DNA from: Jongsikchunia kroppenstedtii DSM 45133
Lineage (GTDB): Bacteria > Actinomycetota > Actinomycetes > Mycobacteriales > Mycobacteriaceae
Direction of reading: 5' to 3'
DNA: 64,000 bases
Assembly: GCF_000380485.1 (NCBI RefSeq)
Contig: NZ_AQYG01000049.1
Coordinates: 310,001-374,000, forward strand
The notes beneath the pieces were generated by a model, which was given only the letters and a program-made list of their open reading frames with translations, was not told the origin of the DNA and did not search any database. The position numbers and the translations under genes were made by a program. Below are positions 28,329 to 38,104 of the stretch, in pieces. Positions within the stretch are counted from its first letter, which is position 1, and each line of letters starts with the position of its first letter.

Positions 28329-30572
28329 ATGCCCCGTACCAGCACGTTCACTGACCTTGACCGATTCAAAGCGATAGCCAGATACGACTTGCCCGCCTCC
28401 CTGGTGGTGTTCCTGGTGGCGCTGCCGCTGTCACTGGGAATCGCGATCGCCTCCGGTGCCCCCGTCATGGCGGGCCTGATTGCCGCCGTCGTCGGCGGCA
28501 TCGTCGCCGGCGCCATCGGCGGCTCGCCGCTCCAGGTCAGCGGCCCCGCGGCCGGGCTGACCGTGGTCGTCGCCGAACTCGTGAACTCGGTCGGCTGGAA
28601 GGTCACTTGCCTGATCACCGTCGGCGCGGGACTCCTGCAGATCCTCTTCGGCCTCAGCCGCATCGCGCAGTCCGCGCTGGCGATCGCGCCCGTGGTGGTG
28701 CATGCGATGCTCGCCGGCATCGGCGTCACGATCGCGCTGCAGCAGGTGCACGTCCTGCTCGGCGGCACGTCCGCGAGTTCGGCGATCGAGAACATCAAGG
28801 AACTGCCCGACCAGCTGACCCGGATCCACGGTCCGGACGTACTGGTAGGAGGCATCGTGATCGGCATCCTGCTGGTCTGGCAGTTCGTGCTGCCGAGGCT
28901 CACCTCCCACCGGTGGGCGACGCGCGTGCGGACCATCCCCGGGCCCCTGGTCGCGATCGTGGCGGCGACGGCCGTCACCATGCTGTTCTCGCTGAACGCC
29001 GAGCGAATCTCGTTGACCGGCAACTTCTTCGACGCCATTGCGCTACCCGAGCTGCCGAGCGGCAACTGGGGTGCGGTGGCGATGGGCATCCTCACCATCG
29101 CGCTGATCGCCAGTGTCGAGTCGCTGCTGTCGGCGGTCGCCGTCGACAAGATGCACACCGGTCCGCGAACCAACTTCGACCGCGAGATGATCGGTCAGGG
29201 CGCCGCCAACACCGTGTCGGGCATGCTCGGCGGGCTGCCGGTCACCGGCGTCATCGTGCGGTCGTCCACCAATGTCGCGGCCGGCGCGCGGACGCGGGCG
29301 TCATCGATCCTGCACGGCGTGTGGGTGCTGCTGTTCGCGGTCGTCCTGACCGCCGCCGTCGAGCAGATCCCGAAGGCCGCGCTGGCCGGTCTGCTGGTGG
29401 TCATCGGCATTCAGCTGGTCAAGCTCGCGCATATGCGGCTGGCCCGCACGACCGGCGACCTCGCCGTCTACGTCGTGACCCTGGTCGCGGTCGTCTTCCT
29501 GAACCTTCTCGAGGGCGTGGCGATCGGACTGACCCTGGCCATCGCGATCGTCGTGTGGCGGGTGGTGCGAGCCGAGATGCGCGTCGAGCCGTTCGGCACC
29601 GAGGGCTCGCGCCAGTGGCGCGTCGCCATCCACGGATCGCTGAGCTTCCTGTCGCTGCCCCGGCTGAACAAGACCCTCACCGCGGTGCCGGCCGGCGCAC
29701 ACGTGACGATGTCGCTGGACACCGACTTCCTCGACCATGCCGCCTCGGAGATGATCGAGAGCTGGAAGTGGGCGCATGAGGCGTCGGGCGGATCGGTGCA
29801 CATCGAAGAGACCGGGCGCGCCCGGCTCGAGCATGCGCCGGCGGCGCCACCCAAGCGGCACACTCAGCGGTCGTCGTCGCTCACCCCCTGGCGGGCCAAG
29901 TCATGGCAGGCCGATTCCTGGCAGCAGGGCGATCCACAGCCGCTCAGCACGGCGGTCGACCACTACCACCAGAACATCGCCGACGACCTGCGCCCGCATC
30001 TGGAATCGCTGACCACCTCGCAGAATCCGCATTCGCTCTTCCTGACCTGCGCCGACTCGCGGATCGTGCCCAACGTGATCACGGCGAGCGGTCCCGGCGA
30101 CCTGTTCACCGTGCGCAACGTCGGCAATCTGGTGCCCGACGCGACCCACCCGGACACGTCCGTCGATGCCTCACTGCAGTTCGCCGTCGAGGAGCTTCGC
30201 GTGAGTTCGGTTGTGGTGTGCGGGCATTCGTCCTGCGGGGCGATGAACGCGCTGCTGCAGGCACCCGACGGCGGGCTGGACGACTCCGCGCTGAGCGGCT
30301 GGCTGGCGCATGGCGAGCCGAGCTTGCATGCCTACCACTCGGGTCACCCGGCCCGTCGCAGCGCATCTGCAGCCGGCTATGGCGACGCCGATCAACTGGC
30401 GATCGTCAACGTGGCGCTGCAGGTCGAGAAGCTGCAGCAGCATCCGCTCGTCGCACCGGCCGTGGCCGACGGCCGGATCCGGGTCTCCGGGATGTTCTTC
30501 GACATCGCGTCGGCACGGGTCATCGAGGTCACCGCGGCCGGCATCGAGACGGGAGCGGCCACGCAGGTCTAG
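28329..30572 (+). CDS. SulP-family anion transporter fused to beta-carbonic anhydrase
   Basis: This 747-residue fusion has a SulP transporter core at about residues 15-420 ([18 protein letters not shown], then [15 protein letters not shown]), a STAS-like region at about 430-500, a Pro/Arg/Ser linker and a beta-carbonic anhydrase from about 540. The zinc ligands are visible: Cys574 in CADSR (with Asp576 and Arg578), His633 and Cys636 in HSSC. Such fusions (Rv3273 type) are thought to couple bicarbonate movement with CO2 hydration. The upstream 28261-28328 stretch is AT-rich, unlike its surroundings, and probably holds the promoter. It overlaps rnhA by 4 nt convergently. Confidence 0.93.
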   Translation: MPRTSTFTDLDRFKAIARYDLPASLVVFLVALPLSLGIAIASGAPVMAGLIAAVVGGIVAGAIGGSPLQVSGPAAGLTVVVAELVNSVGWKVTCLITVGAGLLQILFGLSRIAQSALAIAPVVVHAMLAGIGVTIALQQVHVLLGGTSASSAIENIKELPDQLTRIHGPDVLVGGIVIGILLVWQFVLPRLTSHRWATRVRTIPGPLVAIVAATAVTMLFSLNAERISLTGNFFDAIALPELPSGNWGAVAMGILTIALIASVESLLSAVAVDKMHTGPRTNFDREMIGQGAANTVSGMLGGLPVTGVIVRSSTNVAAGARTRASSILHGVWVLLFAVVLTAAVEQIPKAALAGLLVVIGIQLVKLAHMRLARTTGDLAVYVVTLVAVVFLNLLEGVAIGLTLAIAIVVWRVVRAEMRVEPFGTEGSRQWRVAIHGSLSFLSLPRLNKTLTAVPAGAHVTMSLDTDFLDHAASEMIESWKWAHEASGGSVHIEETGRARLEHAPAAPPKRHTQRSSSLTPWRAKSWQADSWQQGDPQPLSTAVDHYHQNIADDLRPHLESLTTSQNPHSLFLTCADSRIVPNVITASGPGDLFTVRNVGNLVPDATHPDTSVDASLQFAVEELRVSSVVVCGHSSCGAMNALLQAPDGGLDDSALSGWLAHGEPSLHAYHSGHPARRSASAAGYGDADQLAIVNVALQVEKLQQHPLVAPAVADGRIRVSGMFFDIASARVIEVTAAGIETGAATQV

Positions 30573-31021
30573 CCGTCGGCGGCTTCCCGCGCGCCCTTGC
30601 CCGCCAACGCATCCGCGCGCTCGTTGCCCTCGTTACCGGCGTGGCCCTTGACCCACTGCCAGTCGATATCGTGTTGTCCGGCGAGCTCGTCCAGCTGCTC
30701 CCAGAGATCCTGGTTCTTCACCGGGGCCTTGGCGGCGGTGCGCCAACCATTGGCCTTCCAGCCGGCCACCCACTTGGTGACACCGTTGCGGACGTAGCTG
30801 CTGTCGGTATAGATACGAACCGGCACAGGACGTTTGAGTATCTTGAGCGCCTCGATCGCGGCGGTGAGCTCCATCCGGTTGTTGGTGGTGTTCTTCTCGC
30901 CGCCGTAGATCTCGGTCTCCTTGGCGGGGTGCATCAGCACCGCGCCCCAGCCGCCCGGGCCCGGGTTTCCCAGGCAGGCGCCGTCGGTGTAGATCTCGAC
31001 TTCAGGAGCTGCGTCAGACAC
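30569..31021 (-). CDS. rnhA: Ribonuclease HI, stand-alone form
   Basis: This 150-residue RNase HI degrades RNA in RNA-DNA hybrids. All catalytic acids are visible: Asp13 in [14 protein letters not shown], Glu in NNRMELTAA, Asp in YTDSSYV and the last Asp in GNERADALA, with WQWVKGHAG as the His-bearing loop. It starts with GTG at 31021. In M. tuberculosis the main RNase HI activity is the N-terminal half of Rv2228c; here the phosphatase half is a separate gene at 20.8-21.5 kb and this gene supplies RNase HI. Confidence 0.95.
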   Translation of the reverse strand: MSDAAPEVEIYTDGACLGNPGPGGWGAVLMHPAKETEIYGGEKNTTNNRMELTAAIEALKILKRPVPVRIYTDSSYVRNGVTKWVAGWKANGWRTAAKAPVKNQDLWEQLDELAGQHDIDWQWVKGHAGNEGNERADALAGKGAREAADG

Positions 31022-31035
31022 GCGAGAACCTTATC

Positions 31036-31062
31036 GCCCGAGCCGCACTCGGCGGCTCGGGC
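31036..31062. terminator. Perfect 11-bp hairpin upstream of rnhA
   Basis: The arms 31036-31046 (GCCCGAGCCGC) and 31052-31062 are perfectly complementary, with a 5-nt loop. No T-run follows on either strand. It lies between the stop of a possible small gene (31077) and the rnhA start (31021), both on the minus strand. A Rho-independent-like terminator or mRNA-stabilising hairpin fits. Confidence 0.4.
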
Positions 31063-31076
31063 CTCCGGCGAGCGCG

Positions 31077-31157
31077 TCAGCCGATGGGCGGGCCGGCCTT
31101 GAGCTGGGACAGCACCTTCTCGATGTAGTCCTCGGTCGCGTTGGCATCGTCAACCAC
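31077..31157 (-). CDS. Candidate 26-residue small protein
   Basis: On the minus strand, a GTG at 31157 opens VVDDANATEDYIEKVLSQLK plus AGPPIG and a TGA at 31079-31077. The sequence looks protein-like (an acidic start, then an amphipathic helix) rather than like the Arg/Ala shadows of other frames. The frame is open upstream to a TAA but has no other start codon. There is no visible Shine-Dalgarno. It could be a genuine short gene ended by the 31036-31062 hairpin, or the surviving 3' end of a lost gene. I do not recognise it. Confidence 0.3.
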   Translation of the reverse strand: MVDDANATEDYIEKVLSQLKAGPPIG

Positions 31158-31210
31158 AGGTTGACGGGTGACTCGGGAACAGGCAGACGAGCGGTCCGGT
31201 TACTCCCAAC

Positions 31211-31639
31211 ATGGCCGACAACGATGCTGCGCATGCCCTGCTCGCCGAGTCCCGCATCGGGATTCTCGCCACCCTGCTCGCGGACGGCCGTCCGCACCTG
31301 TCACCGGTGACGCCGTACTACGACCGCGACGCCGGCAAGATCTACGTCTCGATGCGCGAGGGCCTCGTGAAAACCCGGAACCTGCGGCGGGATCCGCGAG
31401 TGTCCATCGAGGCGACCCGCACCGACGGTTGGGCCTGGGCCACCGCCGAAGGCACGGCCGAACTGGTCGGGCCCGGCGACAGCATCGACAGTGCCCCGGT
31501 GAACGCGCTCGTCGACTATTACCGCGCCGCAGCCGGTGAGCATCCCGACTGGGACGAGTACCGCGAAGCGATGGTCAACGACCGCCGCGTGCTCATGGTG
31601 ATGTCCGTCGACCGCGTCTATGGACAGACATTGCGTTGA
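31211..31639 (+). CDS. PPOX-class (FDOR) F420/FMN-dependent oxidoreductase
   Basis: This 142-residue split beta-barrel protein is of the pyridoxamine-5'-phosphate-oxidase-like group. It has the N-terminal IGILATLLADGRPHLSPVTP, then KIYVSMREGLVKTRNLRRDPRV with the cofactor phosphate-binding Lys/Arg residues, and RVLMVMSVDRVYGQ at the end. In actinobacteria such proteins reduce substrates with F420H2 or bind heme degradation products; the sequence does not decide which. The ATG lies 50 nt downstream of the candidate small gene, which is divergent. It converges on the GlsB-type gene. Confidence 0.87.
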   Translation: MADNDAAHALLAESRIGILATLLADGRPHLSPVTPYYDRDAGKIYVSMREGLVKTRNLRRDPRVSIEATRTDGWAWATAEGTAELVGPGDSIDSAPVNALVDYYRAAAGEHPDWDEYREAMVNDRRVLMVMSVDRVYGQTLR

Positions 31640-31659
31640 GCGCCAGCGCCACTGGCGCT
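31639..31659. terminator. Likely bidirectional terminator between convergent genes
   Basis: The arms AGCGCCA (31639-31645) and TGGCGCT (31653-31659) pair around a GC-rich 7-nt loop. ATTTCTT follows on the plus strand. It spans the stop codons of the PPOX-type gene and the convergent GlsB-type gene, the expected place for a shared terminator. Confidence 0.45.
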
Positions 31660-31939
31660 ATTTCTTCACGTCGGTTCGGGTGCCTTGGCCCTTGATCGCC
31701 ATGTACGCGAGGATCAGTCCGGCGGCAACCGCGATGCCGACGATGAAGGGGATCCACCGGAAGCCGCCGTTGCCCTCGTAGCCAAGGGCGTAGCAGATCC
31801 ACGATCCGATGATCGAGCCCGCCGCGCCGAGCAGCATCGTCCACAGGAACCCGATCTTCTGCTTGCCGGGTAGTGCGAGTCGAGCCAGCGCGCCAATGAA
31901 GATGCCGCCGATCAGTGCGCCGATGATGGTGCCGATCAT
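31658..31939 (-). CDS. GlsB/YeaQ/YmgE-family stress-response membrane protein
   Basis: This 93-residue protein has three hydrophobic segments and Gly-rich helices (IGTIIGALIGGIFIGALARL, GAAGSIIGSWICYALG, VGIAVAAGLILAYMAI), typical of the transglycosylase-associated small membrane protein family induced by stress. The ATG at 31939 has GGGAG at good spacing; a GTG two codons upstream is too close to it. The 31955-31981 tandem repeat lies directly before the ribosome-binding site. Its function is unknown beyond association with envelope stress. Confidence 0.88.
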   Translation of the reverse strand: MIGTIIGALIGGIFIGALARLALPGKQKIGFLWTMLLGAAGSIIGSWICYALGYEGNGGFRWIPFIVGIAVAAGLILAYMAIKGQGTRTDVKK

Positions 31940-31954
31940 GATCACTCCCTAGTT

Positions 31955-31981
31955 GTTAGGTTGACCCAGTTAGGTTGACCC
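31955..31981. repeat. Tandem 14-bp direct repeat in the promoter region of the GlsB-type gene
   Basis: GTTAGGTTGACCC occurs at 31955-31967 and again at 31969-31981, separated by one base. On the minus strand the repeated unit reads GGGTCAACCTAAC. It fills most of the 57 nt between the MFS stop and the GlsB-type start, so it is likely a regulator-binding site or duplicated promoter element. Confidence 0.6.
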
Positions 31982-31996
31982 GCCTTTGCAGGATGG

Positions 31997-33262
31997 TCAC
32001 ACCGTAGCGTCGGTTTTGTCGGCAGAAAGCGGATTGCGGTCCGTGCTCGGCGGATGTCGCCGAATCACCGCCGCAATGACCATTCCGATCGTCAAGACTT
32101 GCAGAATTGCGCCACCGATCAATGGTGCGCGCGGACCGAAAGCCTGTGCCAGCCATCCCATCAGCGGCGAACCGATCGGGGTGCCGCCCATCAGCACCAT
32201 GAAGTAGAGCGCCATCACGCGGCCCCGCATCTGCGGTTCACAGTTGGTCTGCACGAACATGTTGGTCGATGTCATCGTCGTCAGCGCGACCACTCCGACC
32301 AGCGGCAGGCTGATCGCATAGCTGAGGTAGTTGGGCATCAGGCCGCTGATCGCCAGCATGACCGCGAAAAGCACTGCCGCACCGACCACGAACCGCAGGC
32401 GGGGCGCCTTCTCGCGACGCGCCGCATACAGCGCACCGACGACCGACCCGATCGCCATGATCGATCCCAGTACGCCATATGACTCGGCGCCCATGTGAAA
32501 CGCCTGGCGCACCATCACCGCATTGGTCAGCTGGAAGTTGAGGGCGAACGTGCCGACCGCGAAGCCAACGCCCAACGCGACGACCAGATCCGGCCGCGAC
32601 GCCACATAGCGGAAACCCTCGCGCAGTTGCCCTTTCGCACGCGGCACCGGTGTCGGCGTATCCAATTCACGACGGTCCAGCATCGCCAACGCGCCGAGCA
32701 TGGCGAGATAGCTGACCGCATTCGTCAGGATCGCCCAGCCGCTGCCCCAGGCCGCGATGATCAGACCGGCAACGCCCGGCCCGATCAGCCGGGCCGCGTT
32801 GAACGAGGTCGAGTTCAATCCGATTGCGTTGGTGAGCAATTCCCGGGTGGCGACCTCGGAGACGAAGGACTGCCGGGCCGGCACGTCGAGCGCAGAGCCG
32901 ATGCCGAACACGAATGCGGCCACGTAGACGTGCCAGGTCTGTGCCACCCCGGTCACCGTCAGCAGCCCGAGCGCCAACGCCGACAAGGCCATCCAGAGCT
33001 GAGTGACGCAGAGCAGCAACCGCTTGTCGAGCCGATCGGCGAGCAATCCGCCGAACGGTCCGAGCAGCAGCGAGGGCAGGAATTGCAGAGCGGTGGTCAC
33101 GCCCACCGCTACGGCCGAGCCGTGCGACAGCTCGAGAACGAGCCAGTCCTGGGCCACCCGCTGAATCCAGGTACCGATGTTCGAGAGGAAAGCGCCGAAG
33201 AAGTAGATGCGGTAATTACGTATGGCCAGCGACGCGAACATCCTGCTCTGGGGAAGTCGCAC
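31997..33262 (-). CDS. MFS transporter, EntS-like exporter group
   Basis: This 421-residue major facilitator protein has twelve predicted helices. The N-terminus RNYRIYFFGAFLSNIGTWIQ, then QDWLVLELSHGS and the loop GLLADRLDKRLLL, are typical of the EntS/TM-effector group that exports siderophores, drugs or acids. The frame opens at a TTG at 33271. The GTG at 33262 has GGAGGG at 33277-33272 with a 9-nt spacer and is preferred. No regulator gene is adjacent, although a MarR-like palindrome is upstream. The substrate cannot be named. Confidence 0.88.
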   Translation of the reverse strand: MRLPQSRMFASLAIRNYRIYFFGAFLSNIGTWIQRVAQDWLVLELSHGSAVAVGVTTALQFLPSLLLGPFGGLLADRLDKRLLLCVTQLWMALSALALGLLTVTGVAQTWHVYVAAFVFGIGSALDVPARQSFVSEVATRELLTNAIGLNSTSFNAARLIGPGVAGLIIAAWGSGWAILTNAVSYLAMLGALAMLDRRELDTPTPVPRAKGQLREGFRYVASRPDLVVALGVGFAVGTFALNFQLTNAVMVRQAFHMGAESYGVLGSIMAIGSVVGALYAARREKAPRLRFVVGAAVLFAVMLAISGLMPNYLSYAISLPLVGVVALTTMTSTNMFVQTNCEPQMRGRVMALYFMVLMGGTPIGSPLMGWLAQAFGPRAPLIGGAILQVLTIGMVIAAVIRRHPPSTDRNPLSADKTDATV

Positions 33263-33284
33263 CGACACCAACCCTCCGCTGACA

Positions 33285-33308
33285 GTTAATTAGATTCTTA
33301 CAACTAAC
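33285..33308. promoter_or_regulatory. Imperfect palindrome upstream of the MFS gene
   Basis: GTTAATT (33285-33291) and AACTAAC (33302-33308) pair with one mismatch across a 10-nt AT-rich spacer, in an AT-rich island just before the MFS gene. Size and composition resemble MarR-family operators. The GTTA core is shared with the tandem repeat at 31955-31981. Confidence 0.4.
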
Positions 33309-33353
33309 CATCACTGTACTCCTGCTGACCAGCAGGTTTGGAGAGGTCGCAGG

Positions 33354-35603
<2,250 letters not shown>

Positions 35604-35614
<11 letters not shown>

Positions 35615-36605
35615 CGGCGGCGCGGAACTCCGGCGATTCAAAGAACGGCGCCACCCGTCGGCGCAGCATCCCGTCCAGGTGACCACGCTCGTCCAGGCGG
35701 GAAATCACCAGCGGCGCAAAGCGGATCGCTTCCTCGATGAGATCGTCCCGCTCCACCCCGAGTTCGGACAGCAGTTCCACCAGCGCGGTGTCGCCGTACT
35801 TGTCGAAGACATGGTCGATGCCCTCGTCCAACAGCGCGCCGAAGTACTCAGTATGCCGGAAGTCGCGCCAGAACTCGAAGATGACCACGACGATGTCTTC
35901 GATATCGCCCTCGGAGACCAGGTCATTGAAAATGCCGACGGCACTGTCGCTGTGCTTGCGCCACAGTTCATTCGCCGTTCCGAGCACCAGATCGTCAGTG
36001 CTGGAACGATTTCCCTTCACCACGAACTTCGCGCCCGTGCGGGTCACGCGCTCGACGACACTGTCGATCGTCGGTCGCAGCGACTGCACGGCGCGGGAGG
36101 TGCCGCGGCGCAACTTCTCCGGCAGTCCCGAAGCTTCGTCGACGTCGCCCGACTCGATGGCGGAATCAACCGCGCGCTGCATGATCTCGACGCAGATGTC
36201 GATGGTGACCGGGCTGTCGAGGATCCGGCCGATGAGGCGATGCGTGATGTCGAGGTCGGCTATCGCGCCGGCCAGCTCACCGAATCGGCGCTCATCGATC
36301 ACGTCGCCCATCCGGGTCTCATCGTTGACCGTGTGGGCATGCAGCCGGGCGGCAACCTCCCCCACCAGCTCGGGGATGGCACCCTCGACCGGTACCTGGA
36401 TCGCGTACTTGTGCGCGACATCCTTGACCAGCTGCCGATCCATCGACTCGGTCAGCGTCATCGTGGCCGGGCCGGCGAGATAACTGTCGACCTCATCGAT
36501 GACGAGCTGCTCGAACTCCCGGGAATCCAGGAGTTGCCGCTTATGGAACTCGACCTGCGCATCGAGCAGGCGCTGGGCGAGATCTGAATGCGTGTCGTCC
36601 GGCAT
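35604..36605 (-). CDS. Conserved hypothetical protein, mostly helical
   Basis: This protein of about 333 residues with acidic, helix-rich sequence begins MPDDTHSDLAQRLLDAQVEF. Recurrent features are RRFGELAGAIADLDITHRLIG, a GTSRAVQSLRP segment and ELWRKHSDSAVGIFNDL. It has no signal peptide, transmembrane helix or catalytic motif that I can recognise. Similar uncharacterised proteins occur in Mycobacteriales (from memory), so it is likely a real gene. The ATG at 36605 is preferred over 36641. A 25-bp inverted repeat sits upstream. Confidence 0.72.
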
Positions 36606-36729
36606 GCGCTCCAGCCTGGCGTATTGCCGGGAGCCCCGCAAACCTCGCGGCTTGTCGGACCTGCCTTGCCGGTGGCCGCTGGTCGCGCCCGCCGGCCGTT
36701 CGGCTCATTGCGCCGGCCGGTGCCCGCGC

Positions 36730-36796
36730 AAACCCCACCTCATACGGCATTTCCGCACCTGTTTCAGGGTTGGAAATGCCGTACTGGGTGGGGTTT
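36730..36796. repeat. Long imperfect inverted repeat (25-bp arms)
   Basis: The arms 36730-36754 and 36772-36796 match at 22 of 25 positions, with three adjacent mismatches in the middle and a 17-nt loop. The outer ends are AAACCCCACC and GGTGGGGTTT, the inner ends TACGGCATTTCC and GGAAATGCCGTA. It lies downstream of the alpha/beta hydrolase gene (stop at 36820) and upstream of the hypothetical gene. It could be a strong terminator or a dispersed palindromic element. Confidence 0.7.
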
Positions 36797-36798
36797 AG

Positions 36799-36814
36799 GC
36801 GTTCCGCGGAACGC
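36799..36814. repeat. Perfect 16-bp palindrome next to the large inverted repeat
   Basis: GCGTTCCGCGGAACGC is fully self-complementary and starts 3 nt after the 25-bp inverted repeat, 5 nt before the hydrolase stop codon (minus strand). It may be part of the same element or an operator. Confidence 0.55.
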
Positions 36815-36819
36815 GGGAA

Positions 36820-37737
36820 CTACTTGGCGACGGCTTCGCGCTCGTCCCAGACGTCCATCAGGTGGGTGAGGATGTCGGTGGCCATGCCCAGGCCGCCGAG
36901 GTGCGATTCACCGGGCATCACGTGCAGCTCGGCATCCGGGAGCAGGTTCACCATGTGCTCGCCGTGTGCGAACGGGACGATGTGGTCTTTGTCGCCGTGC
37001 CACCAGCGGACCGGGACCGTGACGTCGCTGACCTTGAAGCCCCAGTCGCGTGCGAACACGATGGCGTCGGCGAACGGCGCCTCCATGCGCCGCGATCCGC
37101 CGTGCAGCAGGTCGTCGAGGAACATCGCACGAAATTCGGGGCGCGCCAACAGCTCTCGGTCGCCCTGCGGCGACAGTCGACCGTAGACACTGATCGCGGG
37201 CTCGGCGACTGGACGGGCGACGCTCAGCAACGAGCTCACGACCTTGCCGATCGGCGCGCCGGCCACCTGCAGCATCGGAGCTGTCCACAGCGCGAGCCGC
37301 GGGAAGCCGCCCTCTGCCGCTTCAGAACCGACCAGCGGCGCGACACCGCCCAGCACGCCGGCCACCATCACCCGCTCCGGCGCCGCATGGGCGACCGCCA
37401 ATGTGTACGGGCCGCCGCCGGACAAACCGATCACGGCGAACTTGTCGATGCCGAGCGTGTCGGCCACCGTGAGCAGATCCGGCGCGAAGTCTTTGATCGA
37501 CTCGTAGCGATATGGGGTCGACGCGCCCACGCCAGGACGATCGACACCGATGATGCGGAGCTGATGATCTTCGCCGAATTGCCTTGCCTCGGTCGGGATT
37601 TGACGACGGGCACCCGGAGTGCCATGCAGCCAGAAGACAGCCCGCCCCTTAGCGGATCCGAACTCAGCGAACCCGATGCGCCGGCCGTCGCCGACGGACA
37701 CCGAACCCTCGATCTTGGGGCGGTCGATATCGATCAT
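36820..37737 (-). CDS. Alpha/beta-fold hydrolase
   Basis: This 305-residue hydrolase has the oxyanion motif WLHGTPGARRQIP near residue 35, the nucleophile elbow GLSGGGPYTLA near residue 100, an acid residue in WWHGDKDHIVP and the His in GESHLGG. The type resembles proline iminopeptidase or haloalkane-dehalogenase-like esterases; the substrate is unknown. The ATG at 37737 (MIDIDRPKIEG) is chosen from two close in-frame ATGs; neither has a good ribosome-binding site. The transcript may end at the large inverted repeat downstream. Confidence 0.85.
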   Translation of the reverse strand: MIDIDRPKIEGSVSVGDGRRIGFAEFGSAKGRAVFWLHGTPGARRQIPTEARQFGEDHQLRIIGVDRPGVGASTPYRYESIKDFAPDLLTVADTLGIDKFAVIGLSGGGPYTLAVAHAAPERVMVAGVLGGVAPLVGSEAAEGGFPRLALWTAPMLQVAGAPIGKVVSSLLSVARPVAEPAISVYGRLSPQGDRELLARPEFRAMFLDDLLHGGSRRMEAPFADAIVFARDWGFKVSDVTVPVRWWHGDKDHIVPFAHGEHMVNLLPDAELHVMPGESHLGGLGMATDILTHLMDVWDEREAVAK

Positions 37738-38104
37738 GAGATAAGCGTGACACAGAATTAACTCCATCGGATTTGACAACCGTCCAAACGAGCTTTGACC
37801 GATACACCCCAATTCGACCGATGCCGTGCCACGCATCGTCGGTCGGCTGCCCCACGTCCCGTCCAGCACCCGGTGCGGTGGCGGAAGTGTGCGCGGCAGG
37901 CGCGGCGAGCACCTCGGATTCGATACGCAGTAACGCAAGACGTGCTCGGAGTAGCTTGGACGCGATGGCCGCATTCTTTGTCTGGGACTCCAGCATCATG
38001 ACAACACGTCGCCGGCCGTGCAGCGTGGACGACGCCCGACAGCTAGCACTACACCAAAATTCGTTCCACTCCAACAGAATTGATCAAGCGTGAGGAGACG
38101 AACC
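37738..38104. other. Intergenic region between divergent hydrolase and poxB genes
   Basis: This 367-nt stretch contains short overlapping frames on both strands (for example 37773-38093 plus and 37664-38074 minus), but none has a ribosome-binding site or recognisable domain. A TTGACA occurs at 37773-37778 with no convincing -10. GAGGAG shortly before the poxB GTG is the ribosome-binding site. I see no RNA element or repeat. Confidence 0.5.

Noticed and set aside
31161-31190. TTGACG promoter upstream of the PPOX-type gene
   Set aside because: No acceptable -10 hexamer occurs at 16-19 nt from it.
37664-38074. 136-codon minus-strand frame before the alpha/beta hydrolase
   Set aside because: It ends inside the hydrolase in another frame, has no ribosome-binding site and no recognisable domain.
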